Source: DAOVQB01 sp023128935
Lineage (GTDB): Bacteria > Eisenbacteria > RBG-16-71-46 > CAIMUX01 > WJJG01
Direction: 5' to 3'
Length of the DNA stretch: 21,909 nt
Assembly (NCBI GenBank): GCA_030628905.1
Contig: DAOVQB010000063.1
Coordinates: forward strand, 1 to 21,909
This document shows, piece by piece, positions 1 through 7,552 of this stretch; the stretch's first letter is position 1, and each line of letters begins with the position of its first letter. The position numbers and the translations under genes were made by a program. Below the pieces are notes generated by a model. The model was not told the origin of the DNA, did not search any database, and saw nothing but the letters and a program-made list of their open reading frames with translations.

Positions 1-337
1 CCTGTGCCCACCGCAAGAAAGGCCCATGGCATTTCTCGTTGCAATGGGACTCGACGCCAGCGTCTTCACCGACCCTGCTTGCAGGTGTACACCAATAATC
101 CCTCAGAATTCAGGTTGATAGGGTGACGAATGTGGGCCCAATCGACAAACACGCCTGCATATGAGCATAACCCCAAGGTTGCCCATCTCAGCAGCAGCTA
201 TAGTTAGTGTAGTCCTGGTCGTGCGGGGTATCCACCACGCCGTCAAGCCCAAGACGGCAAGCGGCATCGATATCTCCCTGGTCCGATTGGCGATGCCGTG
301 GGAGCCGTTGTTCGTGGATAGTCGCCACGACTTATGG
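1..337. other. Non-coding or unassigned left edge
   Basis: I see no gene here that I can support. Plus-strand frames entering from the left edge close by about position 125 and resemble no family I know. A minus-strand frame at 103-267 (54 codons, AGGGAG about 6 nt before its ATG) sits just downstream of the 338-874 lipoprotein gene, but its product is not recognisable. No T-tract hairpin was found after the lipoprotein stop. Confidence 0.5.
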
Positions 338-874
338 CTACCGGTTATCTTTGAGAAAAAGGCTCTTGATGCGGCCCCAGCTCATTTCCGCTGGCTCGGG
401 ATCGCCCTTTTCGCGTGGGTTAGGTCTACCACCAGCGCCAACAGATCCTCCCTCAACCCGGTTGGCGGTGTTCTCGAGATGGTAGAACCCGATGTCAAGG
501 CGAAACAAGTCGATGTCAGGCATTTCGCCGCAGATGGAATTGTACAGACTGGAAATCACGAGAGGATCATCGGTGGTGAACTTGCTGTTCTGGAATGACG
601 CGTTGTGCTCATTGATGATTCCGCTGGCGATCTTCTTCTCGTAAACCAGAATCCTGTAGGACTCAAGTAGGGCGGAGAACTCGACTCCCATGACTACGGG
701 AAGATCATAGGTGTCCTTCTCGCCGATCTCGTAGCTTGTGAGCGGTTTGATGATGCCATGTGTGTCCTTGGCTGAGGTCAGAGAGCGCGCGGGGTTGACT
801 CCCATGTCCTCTGAGCATCCAAGGGTGATGCCGATGACTCCGAGAAGCACGGTGAGGCTGATGAAGTGTTTCAT
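338..874 (-). CDS. Small secreted lipoprotein of unknown function
   Basis: The product is 178 aa. The N-terminus has a short basic start (MKH), a hydrophobic stretch to about residue 19 and a lipobox (ITLGC) with the acylated cysteine at residue 20, so it should be a signal-peptidase-II lipoprotein. The ATG at 874 has GGAGG 9 nt upstream, which fixes the start. The mature part is mixed alpha/beta in composition. Its tail, about residues 142-165, is rich in Gly, Pro and charged residues and looks unstructured. I recognise no domain. It diverges from the broken Asp-box gene that starts at 1078, with about 200 nt between them. The long plus-strand ORF across the same bases (161-598) is its antisense shadow: it has no signal peptide and no ribosome binding site. 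Reality of the gene is well supported; its function is unknown. Confidence 0.8.
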   Translation of the reverse strand: MKHFISLTVLLGVIGITLGCSEDMGVNPARSLTSAKDTHGIIKPLTSYEIGEKDTYDLPVVMGVEFSALLESYRILVYEKKIASGIINEHNASFQNSKFTTDDPLVISSLYNSICGEMPDIDLFRLDIGFYHLENTANRVEGGSVGAGGRPNPREKGDPEPAEMSWGRIKSLFLKDNR

Positions 875-1077
875 GATTACAATCCTCCGTGCTGGGCATA
901 TCCATCTACGGTTTGATCAACGGTTCTTGCAACTGAAGATCGTGATCCAACCTTCTTTGCGGACTCCTTCATCTGGCGGCATTGGGATTTCAATCCAGGA
1001 TGACATTGCAATGCACTACTGCCCAGTCCAAGTGGAATCCTGTAAAATAGCGTGTGACGAGGGGCGGAAGGAGAGCG

Positions 1078-1660
1078 ATGATGACTTCTCCAGGAAGTCG
1101 GCCGCATGGCTGTGTCCGCAACCACATCACCGCCGTTCTAGGGCTACTGCTCGCCGCGGCACCTCAGCCTGCTGCCGATCTGGCAACAGACTGGATCCAC
1201 CGGGGTCCCGGCACGGGCGGCGGAATGCCAGCCGTCTTCCCGCACCCAAACAACCCGGACGTCGTGCTCACCAGCGCGGACATGGTGGGGCCCTATCGAA
1301 CCGATGACGGCGCCGCGACCTGGGAACATTGCGCCTTCCAGGATGGCACGGGCATCATGAACCTCGTCTTCGATCCCGACTCTCCCGATGTGATCTTCGT
1401 CGAAGACAGCCTATTCGCCGTCAGCTATGGCGGATTGTTCCGCTCTGGGAACTTGGGCGAGAGATGGACGGAACTCACGTACTGTGATCCCCCGCCCGGT
1501 GACTTCTATGGATGTCAGCCCCGTAACCGGAACCATGGTTGTCGGTCAGAATCTGCCCGAGGCCAATCATCACAACGTCTACGCCACGCGGCCGGTCGAC
1601 CTCCTGGCGGCAGCGAACCGCCAGGGAAGGCGCTTCGCATCCTCCAAGGCCTGTACATAA
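1078..1660 (+). pseudogene. Frameshifted, truncated Asp-box (BNR/sortilin-like) secreted protein
   Basis: Translation starts at ATG 1078 (or the adjacent ATG 1081) behind AAGGAG at 1068-1073. A signal peptide follows, with a hydrophobic core AVLGLLLAAAP, and then sequence typical of secreted Asp-box propellers: a proline/asparagine-rich PNNPDVV strand, an Asp-box RTDDGAATW, the strand pair DPDSPDVIF, and a degenerate second Asp-box RSGNLGERW. This frame loses sense at about 1490-1500, at a run of five Cs. The next frame then carries propeller-like sequence (VTSMDVSPVTGTMVVG) and stops at 1658-1660. Frame 1 followed by frame 2 implies one extra base, or two missing, near the C run. Even after repair the product is about 195 aa, far short of a full propeller, so the 3' part also seems lost. 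A sequencing indel could explain the frameshift but not the missing C-terminus. Confidence 0.65.
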
Positions 1661-1782
1661 GAGGCCCTCGTAGACCAGGCGGTGCGGATTCTCGCTGACT
1701 CAAGCGCCGGCAGTGCCCGGATTAGGAACTGCGGGATGAGCGCGACCAGGAAGAGGATAGCCATAAATGCGAGCGGATTCAT
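1579..1782 (-). CDS. Possible small membrane protein
   Basis: The product is 67 aa. The ATG at 1782 has AAGGAG at 1788-1793, spaced 5 nt, which is the best ribosome binding site in this stretch. A longer version starting at 1815 has no better support. Residues about 4-24 (LAFMAILFLVALIPQFLI) form one strong transmembrane segment or uncleaved signal anchor. The remainder is a basic, Arg/Ala-rich tail of about 40 residues. It resembles no family I can name. Its 3' end overlaps the tail of the broken Asp-box gene on the other strand by about 80 nt. That tail region contains an 8-bp inverted repeat (CCTGGCGG at 1603-1610 against 1618-1625). The basic tail may therefore be read-through into unrelated sequence, and this could be a gene remnant. 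Confidence 0.4.
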   Translation of the reverse strand: MNPLAFMAILFLVALIPQFLIRALPALESARIRTAWSTRASYVQALEDAKRLPWRFAAARRSTGRVA

Positions 1783-2312
1783 GAGCTCTCCTTCCCAAGC
1801 AGAAGCTGCCGACATTCGTCTTCTTAACTAGAGGCCTGGCGAGAAGCCCGGGCCAGGTGCCGTGTCACGGGTGCTCACCTTCCTTCTGCAATGGCCATGC
1901 CTTGAGGGGCGTTGCTGGCGCGAAGCTGATGGCATCCATCCGTTCTCACCCGGAGCGCCTCCGGTCGAGCTCGGGGCCGCTGGCGTATCGTCTTGCCATG
2001 TATGCAGTTAGGGCCGACAGGGAGCAGTCTGCTCGTCTGTGGTCAGGGCAACCGGCCGACGGTTGCCGACGGGGCTGGATTGCGTCCGGCAATGCGCACA
2101 GGGGCGGCTGAGATGTAATTTGCAACGTCGGGGGCCTCCGAAGAGGGGCGGACCTAATCTCACTCCGTCAGCGCATGTTGCCCCGGGCCCCTCGGGGCGT
2201 TAGGATTCGGATGGTCTGCGCAGCTTACCGGGAATCAACGCCACATACCGTCACAAGGAACCGCGGGCGAAGGCCCTGGTTGGCATTACATGTCGACCTT
2301 TGAGGGCATTCG
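1783..2312. other. Gene-poor spacer before the sensor operon
   Basis: No convincing coding sequence was seen on either strand. A plus-strand frame at 1857-2111 lacks a ribosome binding site and a recognisable product. The stretch contains a short GC-rich hairpin near 2179-2197 (GCCCCG...CGGGGC, no T-tract) and a small direct repeat GCCGACGG near 2054-2071. It probably contains the promoter of the downstream operon, but I could not pick out a clear -35/-10 or -24/-12 pair. Confidence 0.45.
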
Positions 2313-2333
2313 TGAGCGCTGATCCAGCGCTCA
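2313..2333 (+). terminator. Perfect 9-bp hairpin just upstream of the sensor operon
   Basis: TGAGCGCTG at 2313-2321 and its exact complement at 2325-2333 are separated by a three-base loop (ATC), and TGTTTTGG follows. On the plus strand this looks like an intrinsic terminator with a weak T-tract. No clear gene ends upstream, so it could instead be a leader or attenuator hairpin for the operon that starts about 40 nt later. It could also be an operator, since the arms are palindromic in DNA. Confidence 0.45.
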
Positions 2334-2373
2334 TGTTTTGGCAAGGACGGAACGCGGCTGGGAGGGCGGACAA

Positions 2374-4182
2374 TTGAAGTCGTCAACTCGCAGGTGGCGT
2401 GACGGGCCATGCCGGGGGATGGTTCGAATCCCAGGCATCCGTGTCGTTGCCGGTGCCATGGGTCTCTTGCTCCTGTTGGTGTTCTGCGGTTGCGGGAGCA
2501 AGCCCGAGGGTATAGTAATAGTAAATGAGGTGGTCGAGCCCCCTGTGGACCCCTGCATGATCCTGCCTGGTCCAGCAGACCGTTCCGGAGTCATCGAAGT
2601 GGCTCTGACCGAAGAGGTGCTGCCTGCCAATGCGCCCGATCCCCACAACGACGCCGAGCGTCTGCTCTTTCGCCAGCTCTACGAAACACTGGTGCGCGTC
2701 GATTGCCAGGGTAAGATTCACGCAGGTTTGGCAGTCAAATGGACCCGCGCGGAGAGCGGCCGGCGCTGGACATTCACATTGCGGCCCAATGCGCGTTTCA
2801 GCGATGGCTCTCCAGTGCGGGCTGGGGAGGTACGCCGGGCGTGGCTGGCATCTCGCGATCGAGCTGTTGGCGAGGGGCGAACGTTTCCCTGGGCGTGCAT
2901 TGAGTCAGTCTCCGAGCTGGGGTCGGAGGGCGGGACGATCACAGTGCTTCTGACCGAACATCAGAAGGATCCGCTCCTTTTCGCACATCCCGCCCTGGCA
3001 ATTGCACAAGCCTGCACAATGTCGGACTGGACGGCGGGGGCCGGTGCCTTGAACAGGCGGACAGATGCCGGGTCCTTGGACTGGCCGGCGGGCGCCACAT
3101 CCGTGGATTGGCCGGCTGGCACAGGGCCGCTCGCCATATCCACCGATTATGCCCCGCCCGGGGATCCATGGGACGGCGAGACCGTCGTGTGCGTGACCAA
3201 TCCCCACCATACCAATCCTGGGCAGTCGCATCCTCATCCCTCAGCGGGCGCTTCCAGCCACCCTCGCGCGGCTGATGGCAAGCGGGAGATGGAGATCTGG
3301 TTCCGGATCCATGGGGGAGCGGATTCCCGCGATATGTTGGATGCAGGTATGGATGCGGTCCTTGTCATGGACCGCGTCGTTCTCGACTACGCGGCCGGTC
3401 TTCCGAATTATATCTCATTGGCCCTGCCCTGGGACCGGGTCTATGTGATTGCCTCCCAAGTGCTGCGGGATAAGAAGGAGGCGCAAGACATCCGCGCGAG
3501 TGCGCGTTGCAGGACGACATGGTCCGAGATGGCGCTGCCGGACTTCCTCCGCAAGGAGCTGGCGCGTGAGGTCGTGGAGTCCGTTGCACGACCGGCCTGT
3601 TCCTTCTCCTTTGCGGGCCAAGATGTTGGAGATGACTGTGCCGTCGGGCACGGGAGCACCGCGCGGATTCCCGATCAAGAGGAGCATCCGGTTCGTCTGA
3701 TCGGCGGGGGCGATTCATACGATCTTCTCCCGCCGCGCATGCTATATCCCGCAGGGGATGAGGATGCGCGCCGGATCGCCGGGCGCTTCGTCTATCTGAG
3801 TTCGCTCAATCAGATATCTCCCGAGTCCCCTGTGGCTGTTGAGATTTCACCGCTCCTACGCCTGCTCTTTGGCGAAGACCGGCAAACTGGTCCTGTTACG
3901 GATGGCGTGGCACCGGAGATGTTGCGGGAGTCATTAGAGCATAAAGACAATGTCGTCTGCATCGTGCCGCTCAGGCCATCACTTCTCGACAACTATCCAG
4001 AGAGGGAGATTGTCCGCGGATCCATACCATTGATTGCTACTCGTCCGCACCTTGTGTGCCGGAGAGAGCTGGCAGGCGTACGCATGGATTGGGATGGAAC
4101 CCTACTGTTTGATGAGTCCGGATGGAGAACGTCGTCCACTGCGCCGTCCGGCCAGCCTGCCGCGCAAGCGGCCACGCCATGA
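2374..4182 (+). CDS. Extracytoplasmic solute-binding lipoprotein, OppA/DppA type (SBP_bac_5)
   Basis: The product is 602 aa from a TTG at 2374, chosen because GGAGGG lies at 2361-2366, 7 nt upstream. Alternatives are TTG 2338, which abuts a hairpin, and ATG 2419, which has no spaced Shine-Dalgarno. A hydrophobic core (AMGLLLLLVF) leads to a lipobox-like FCGC with the likely acylated Cys at about residue 40. The region after it matches the N-terminal lobe of peptide-binding proteins: ERLLFRQLYETLVRV, then WTFTLRPNARFSDGSPVRAGEVRRAW, quoted here as two family signatures. No permease or ATPase gene is adjacent. Instead its stop overlaps the start of a histidine kinase (ATGA), so it is probably a ligand-sensing partner rather than a transporter subunit. 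Residues 218-253 are a four-unit nonapeptide repeat not expected in the family. The ligand cannot be predicted. Confidence 0.8.
   Translation: MKSSTRRWRDGPCRGMVRIPGIRVVAGAMGLLLLLVFCGCGSKPEGIVIVNEVVEPPVDPCMILPGPADRSGVIEVALTEEVLPANAPDPHNDAERLLFRQLYETLVRVDCQGKIHAGLAVKWTRAESGRRWTFTLRPNARFSDGSPVRAGEVRRAWLASRDRAVGEGRTFPWACIESVSELGSEGGTITVLLTEHQKDPLLFAHPALAIAQACTMSDWTAGAGALNRRTDAGSLDWPAGATSVDWPAGTGPLAISTDYAPPGDPWDGETVVCVTNPHHTNPGQSHPHPSAGASSHPRAADGKREMEIWFRIHGGADSRDMLDAGMDAVLVMDRVVLDYAAGLPNYISLALPWDRVYVIASQVLRDKKEAQDIRASARCRTTWSEMALPDFLRKELAREVVESVARPACSFSFAGQDVGDDCAVGHGSTARIPDQEEHPVRLIGGGDSYDLLPPRMLYPAGDEDARRIAGRFVYLSSLNQISPESPVAVEISPLLRLLFGEDRQTGPVTDGVAPEMLRESLEHKDNVVCIVPLRPSLLDNYPEREIVRGSIPLIATRPHLVCRRELAGVRMDWDGTLLFDESGWRTSSTAPSGQPAAQAATP
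3025..3132 (+). repeat. Four-unit 27-bp coding tandem repeat
   Basis: Four consecutive 27-nt units begin at 3025, 3052, 3079 and 3106. They encode the nonapeptides DWTAGAGAL, NRRTDAGSL, DWPAGATSV and DWPAGTGPL. Units 3 and 4 are closest to each other and unit 2 is the most diverged. The array stays in frame and lies inside the solute-binding protein, where it probably forms a surface loop. It looks like a coding minisatellite that expanded by slippage. Confidence 0.7.
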
Positions 4183-6020
4183 CGCTCCGAGGACGCATTC
4201 TGCTTGCATCCGCCTTTCTGGTCGTGTTGCCGCTAATCCTGATGGCAGCACTCATACGCACGGAGATGTCCAAGCGTCTTTCCGATCAGTACGAAGCCCG
4301 TGTTGATACACTTTTAGAACTCATCCAGGAAGACTTTGTGCTACACAATCGAATGATTCACGAGCGGCTGGTTGCCTTGAAGAGGGAGTTGAGCAATGAC
4401 AACCGCTTTCGAGCCGCTGTTGTACAAAACCTGATTGACGAGCGGCGATTCCTGCGCGGCTACGCGAAAACACGTATGGATCTCCAGGGGCTTTCGATGA
4501 TCCAGATCCAGGATAGGAGTGGGGCAATCCTGAGTTCGGGGCATTTCCCAGGTGAAATGGATCGCGTCGAACCCTGGTTGCCCAAGCTCCTGGCTTCATC
4601 TCCCGCGAGGGGCACATTGGCATGGGCGCGGTTGCCGAATGGAACCTCCTTCCTCGCGCTGGCAGCCGTGGATTCCCTGAAGTTGGGAGGAAGGACGTTC
4701 AGCCTTGTGGGCGGGGTGGCGATTGATCATAAATTCCTCGCACGATTGGTTCAGGGCACGGACCTGGCGATCTCCCTCATCTATCCGGGTGATGCTCCAC
4801 CGGCCGATGGGATCGTTGGCATGACCCTCGCCATGCCGGCTGAGGGGGATGCAAGGCTGAAACCGAACCGTGCTGGCGTGTTCTCCTCCGATTCGGTCAT
4901 GGCGTCGATTCTCGCAGGGGGGATCAGATTCATCCAGGATGAGATGATCGTCCCGGTTTCTCGGCGTGGTCATTTCTGCCGGCAGCTCTCGATCCCCTTC
5001 ATCCTTGCCGGGCCAAGTGAAGGCCACCTCGAAGCCGCCACTCTGCTTGTGACCTCCCCGCGCGAACCGCTCAATCGACTTCGTCGGGATCTTGATCTGT
5101 GGCTTGCCATTGTGCTGCTTGCCAGCGCTGGAGGCAGTCTGATGCTGGCGGCCTGGCTCTCGGCTAGAATCACGCGTCCTCTTGGAAGACTCACTGAGAA
5201 AACGGCGGAGCTTGACCTAGATAATCTTAATGTGAGCTTTGGAGAAAGCTGCCGCCGGGACGAGGTCGGCATCCTGGCTCGCTTCTTGGATCGCATGACT
5301 GTGCGGCTCAGGGCGAGCGCGGAGCGAGTGCGGGAGGTCGAGCGGCAGGCGACACTGGGCGAGGTGGCGCGTCAGGTCAACCACGACATAAAGAACGGCT
5401 TGGTTCCCATCCGTAACGTCCTTCGTCACCTGACGCAGGTCTCGCAGGAGAACGCCCCGCAGCTGGCAGGCGTTTTCCAGGAACGCAAGGCGGTTCTGGA
5501 ATCCAGCATCAGCTACCTTGAGGCTCTAGCTGCCAACTACGCCAAGTTGTCCCATCTTCCAGCCCGGGAGCCCTGTGACCTGAATGAAATCGTTCACGAA
5601 GTGGCATTGGCGATGAGCAGCCGCGCCGGAATCATCATTGAAGAGGATTTGGGGGCAGACCTCGCGTTAGTCTTGGCGGAGAAGACCGCGCTGCGGCGCA
5701 TCGTGGAGAACCTTGTCCGCAATGCCTGCGAGAGCTTCGGTGAAAAGGATGGGGAGATTGCGGTTCACACGCTGGATGCCTCGAACGAGAGAGGCATTCC
5801 GGGCGTGCGACTGGCAGTGAGTGACACGGGTCCCGGGATTCCCAAGGAGACGCTGGCGAGGATCTTCGATGACTTCTACACGACCAAGAAAACCGGTGCA
5901 GGGCTGGGCCTGAGCATTGTCCGCAGACTTGCCTCCGATTTCGGAGGCACGGTGCGTGCTAGAAGCGAGCTTGGCAAGGGAACATGCTTCACGGTCTGGT
6001 TCCCCGCGGCGCAGGCGTGA
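4179..6020 (+). CDS. Membrane sensor histidine kinase with large extracytoplasmic domain
   Basis: The product is 613 aa. The ATG at 4179 overlaps the TGA of the preceding gene (ATGA), a sign of translational coupling, and an upstream in-frame start at 4122 is rejected for that reason. TM1 spans about residues 7-27. A periplasmic, Cache-like sensor region of about 275 residues follows, then TM2 at about 306-328 and a HAMP linker at about 329-382. The H-box reads QVNHDIKNGLVPIRN with His402 as the likely phospho-acceptor. The ATPase domain has the N-box NLVRNACESF (Asn511, Asn515), G1 DTGPGIP (about 549-555), the F-box FDDFYTTKK and G2 GAGLGLSIV. All residues needed for autophosphorylation appear present. 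It should phosphorylate the sigma-54 regulator encoded 21 nt downstream. Its coupling to a solute-binding lipoprotein suggests that a loaded binding protein docks on the periplasmic domain. That last point is inference. Confidence 0.9.
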   Translation: MTLRGRILLASAFLVVLPLILMAALIRTEMSKRLSDQYEARVDTLLELIQEDFVLHNRMIHERLVALKRELSNDNRFRAAVVQNLIDERRFLRGYAKTRMDLQGLSMIQIQDRSGAILSSGHFPGEMDRVEPWLPKLLASSPARGTLAWARLPNGTSFLALAAVDSLKLGGRTFSLVGGVAIDHKFLARLVQGTDLAISLIYPGDAPPADGIVGMTLAMPAEGDARLKPNRAGVFSSDSVMASILAGGIRFIQDEMIVPVSRRGHFCRQLSIPFILAGPSEGHLEAATLLVTSPREPLNRLRRDLDLWLAIVLLASAGGSLMLAAWLSARITRPLGRLTEKTAELDLDNLNVSFGESCRRDEVGILARFLDRMTVRLRASAERVREVERQATLGEVARQVNHDIKNGLVPIRNVLRHLTQVSQENAPQLAGVFQERKAVLESSISYLEALAANYAKLSHLPAREPCDLNEIVHEVALAMSSRAGIIIEEDLGADLALVLAEKTALRRIVENLVRNACESFGEKDGEIAVHTLDASNERGIPGVRLAVSDTGPGIPKETLARIFDDFYTTKKTGAGLGLSIVRRLASDFGGTVRARSELGKGTCFTVWFPAAQA

Positions 6021-6041
6021 TCACGAACAGGAACTCAACCC

Positions 6042-7445
6042 ATGAATCGTGTATTGATTGTTGATGACATCCCGGCGATGCATGAGCAGTACGCCTATGA
6101 CCTCAGGCGGCTGGGGAAGTACGAGACGCTTACGGCGTGCAGTGGTTCCCAGGCGTTGGAGATCGTAGAGCATGAGCAACTTGACTGCATGATCCTGGAC
6201 CTCGAAATGCCCGGCATGGATGGGTTCGAGGTTCTTGACGCTCTCGCAAAGCGGGGGTTGGATCTTCCGGTTATCGTCTACACAGCAACCGGTAACTACA
6301 AGCGCTGCGTCCGGGCCGTGCAGCTCGGGGCCTATGGCTTCATCGATAAGACGGAATCGATGGAGCGCGTTGTGCGCGAGATCGAGAGTGCCATTGAACG
6401 GCGCCGCTTGGCGTCGGAGGTAACGTGGCTTAGGGGCCTTCTGGGCGAAGACAGCCCGATGATCGGCGAAAGCCGTGTCATGCAGGAGCTGCGGGAAACC
6501 ATCGAGCGCGTCGCGCCCATCCCGAGCACCGTTCTTATCCTAGGCGAAAGCGGGTCGGGGAAGGAGTTGGTGGCACGGGATCTCCATCGCCTGAGCGGCA
6601 GAGCCAAGGGGCCGTTCTTGCCTATCAACTGCGCGGCTCTTCCGGGGAACCTTGTAGATAGCGAGCTTTTTGGGCATGAGAAGGGGGCGTTCACCGGGGC
6701 ATATGTAGCGCGCAAGGGTGCCTTTGAGGAGGCCAAGAAGGGAACGCTCTTCCTGGATGAGGTTGCAGAACTCACCAAGAACACCCAGGCGAAGCTCCTC
6801 AGGGTGTTGGAAGATCACAAGATTGCACCCATCGGCACGAGCCGGCAAGTGTCGGTGGATACGCGCGTGGTCGTGGCAACGAATCGTGACCTGGAAGCGG
6901 AAATCGCAGCTGGCCGGTTCCGGCAGGATCTGTACTACAGACTGAACGTCCACATCATTAGGGTGCCGCCATTGCGACAACGACTTTCCGATATCCCGGC
7001 GCTCCTGGAGTTTTTCCTGGAAGCCAAGTGCAAGGAGTTCGGCTTCCGGCGCAAGCGGATCTCAGCTGGCGCTATCCGGCTCCTGCGGGCCTATGACTGG
7101 CAAAGGAACAATGTCCGTGAGCTGCGCAATGCTGTTGAGCGCATGGTGATCGCGTGCAAGGGCGACGAGATCCAGGAAGAGCATGTGCCTGCGGAAACGC
7201 GGGCGGGAAATGACGCCGGGCGCGAGAAGATCCCCACATGCGTTTTAGCGAATGCTCCGGCGTGCTCACCACATGGTACAGCACGCACGCTCAAGGAACG
7301 GAAAGCGGCTGCAGAGCGAGAGATCATTCTGGCCGCGCTCGAGAGGAACGATTGGCAGATCACAAGAACAGCCACTGAACTCAGTCTCGCAGACCACTCC
7401 AGCCTGTTGAAGATCATGCGCCGGCACAAGCTGCGCAAGCCCTAA
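6042..7445 (+). CDS. NtrC-family sigma-54-dependent response regulator
   Basis: The product is 467 aa with the standard three parts. The receiver domain (about 1-120) has the acidic pair Asp8-Asp9, phospho-acceptor Asp53 in ILDLEMPGMDG, Thr81 and Lys103. The AAA+ domain (about 140-375) has Walker A GESGSGKE (168-175), the sigma-54 contact loop GAFTGA (215-220), Walker B GTLFLDE (to Glu240) and the arginine-finger segment FRQDLYYRLNV. A Fis-type helix-turn-helix ends the protein (about 423-467, WQITRTATELSLADHSSLL). The usual GNVREL motif reads NNVREL here (Asn356), a small departure in sensor 2. All catalytic residues are present, so it should remodel sigma-54 holoenzyme when phosphorylated by the kinase upstream. 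Targets are not evident. One weak -24/-12-like site lies before the divergently located 7553-10483 gene. The stop codon sits inside a 15-bp duplicated sequence. Confidence 0.93.
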   Translation: MNRVLIVDDIPAMHEQYAYDLRRLGKYETLTACSGSQALEIVEHEQLDCMILDLEMPGMDGFEVLDALAKRGLDLPVIVYTATGNYKRCVRAVQLGAYGFIDKTESMERVVREIESAIERRRLASEVTWLRGLLGEDSPMIGESRVMQELRETIERVAPIPSTVLILGESGSGKELVARDLHRLSGRAKGPFLPINCAALPGNLVDSELFGHEKGAFTGAYVARKGAFEEAKKGTLFLDEVAELTKNTQAKLLRVLEDHKIAPIGTSRQVSVDTRVVVATNRDLEAEIAAGRFRQDLYYRLNVHIIRVPPLRQRLSDIPALLEFFLEAKCKEFGFRRKRISAGAIRLLRAYDWQRNNVRELRNAVERMVIACKGDEIQEEHVPAETRAGNDAGREKIPTCVLANAPACSPHGTARTLKERKAAAEREIILAALERNDWQITRTATELSLADHSSLLKIMRRHKLRKP

Positions 7446-7466
7446 GGGTTCGCGCAAGCCCTAAGG
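7433..7466 (+). repeat. 15-bp direct duplication across the regulator's stop codon
   Basis: GCGCAAGCCCTAAGG occurs at 7433-7447 and again at 7452-7466, a 19-nt period. The first copy encodes the last residues (Arg-Lys-Pro) and the TAA of the response regulator. The second repeats the same bases after the gene. This looks like a local duplication at the gene end and overlaps the longer dispersed repeat starting at 7442. Confidence 0.75.
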
Positions 7467-7498
7467 CGGTAACATCCCGCCGGTTGTGATCGGGCCCT
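7442..7498 (+). repeat. Diverged third copy of the dispersed 51-57 bp repeat
   Basis: Compared with the copy at 16269-16325, this stretch shares CTAAGGGYTCGCGCAAG at its left end (16 of 17 positions), CGCCGG in the middle and CGGGCCCT at its right end. The total length is identical (57 nt), although the inner spacings differ. It lies between convergent genes (regulator + strand, NHL protein - strand). It also contains GGCGG (7465-7469) and CCGCC (7477-7481), a weak 5-bp hairpin that could help terminate either transcript. The middle is too diverged for certainty. Confidence 0.45.
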
Positions 7499-7552
7499 TC
7501 ACGAATCCTGATTAGCACGAGCCGCGCCACCGGATCTGTGCCGCGAGATCGA

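Noticed and set aside
103..267. 54-codon minus-strand ORF with AGGGAG before its ATG
   Set aside because: The product resembles nothing I know, is short, and has no conserved feature; not enough to call a gene.
161..598. 145-codon plus-strand ORF with a hydrophobic start
   Set aside because: It is antisense to the well-supported lipoprotein gene at 338-874, has no ribosome binding site, and its composition matches a shadow frame.
1603..1625. 8-bp inverted repeat CCTGGCGG/CCGCCAGG considered as an integron attC site or terminator
   Set aside because: No attC core sites, no integrase or cassette array, and no T-tract.
1857..2111. 84-codon plus-strand ORF in the spacer before the sensor operon
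   Set aside because: No ribosome binding site and no family resemblance.
2420..2432. GGTTCGAATCCC, resembling the T-arm of a tRNA
   Set aside because: The flanking bases do not form a 5-bp T-stem and no acceptor, D or anticodon arm can be drawn upstream. It lies in the signal peptide of the solute-binding protein.
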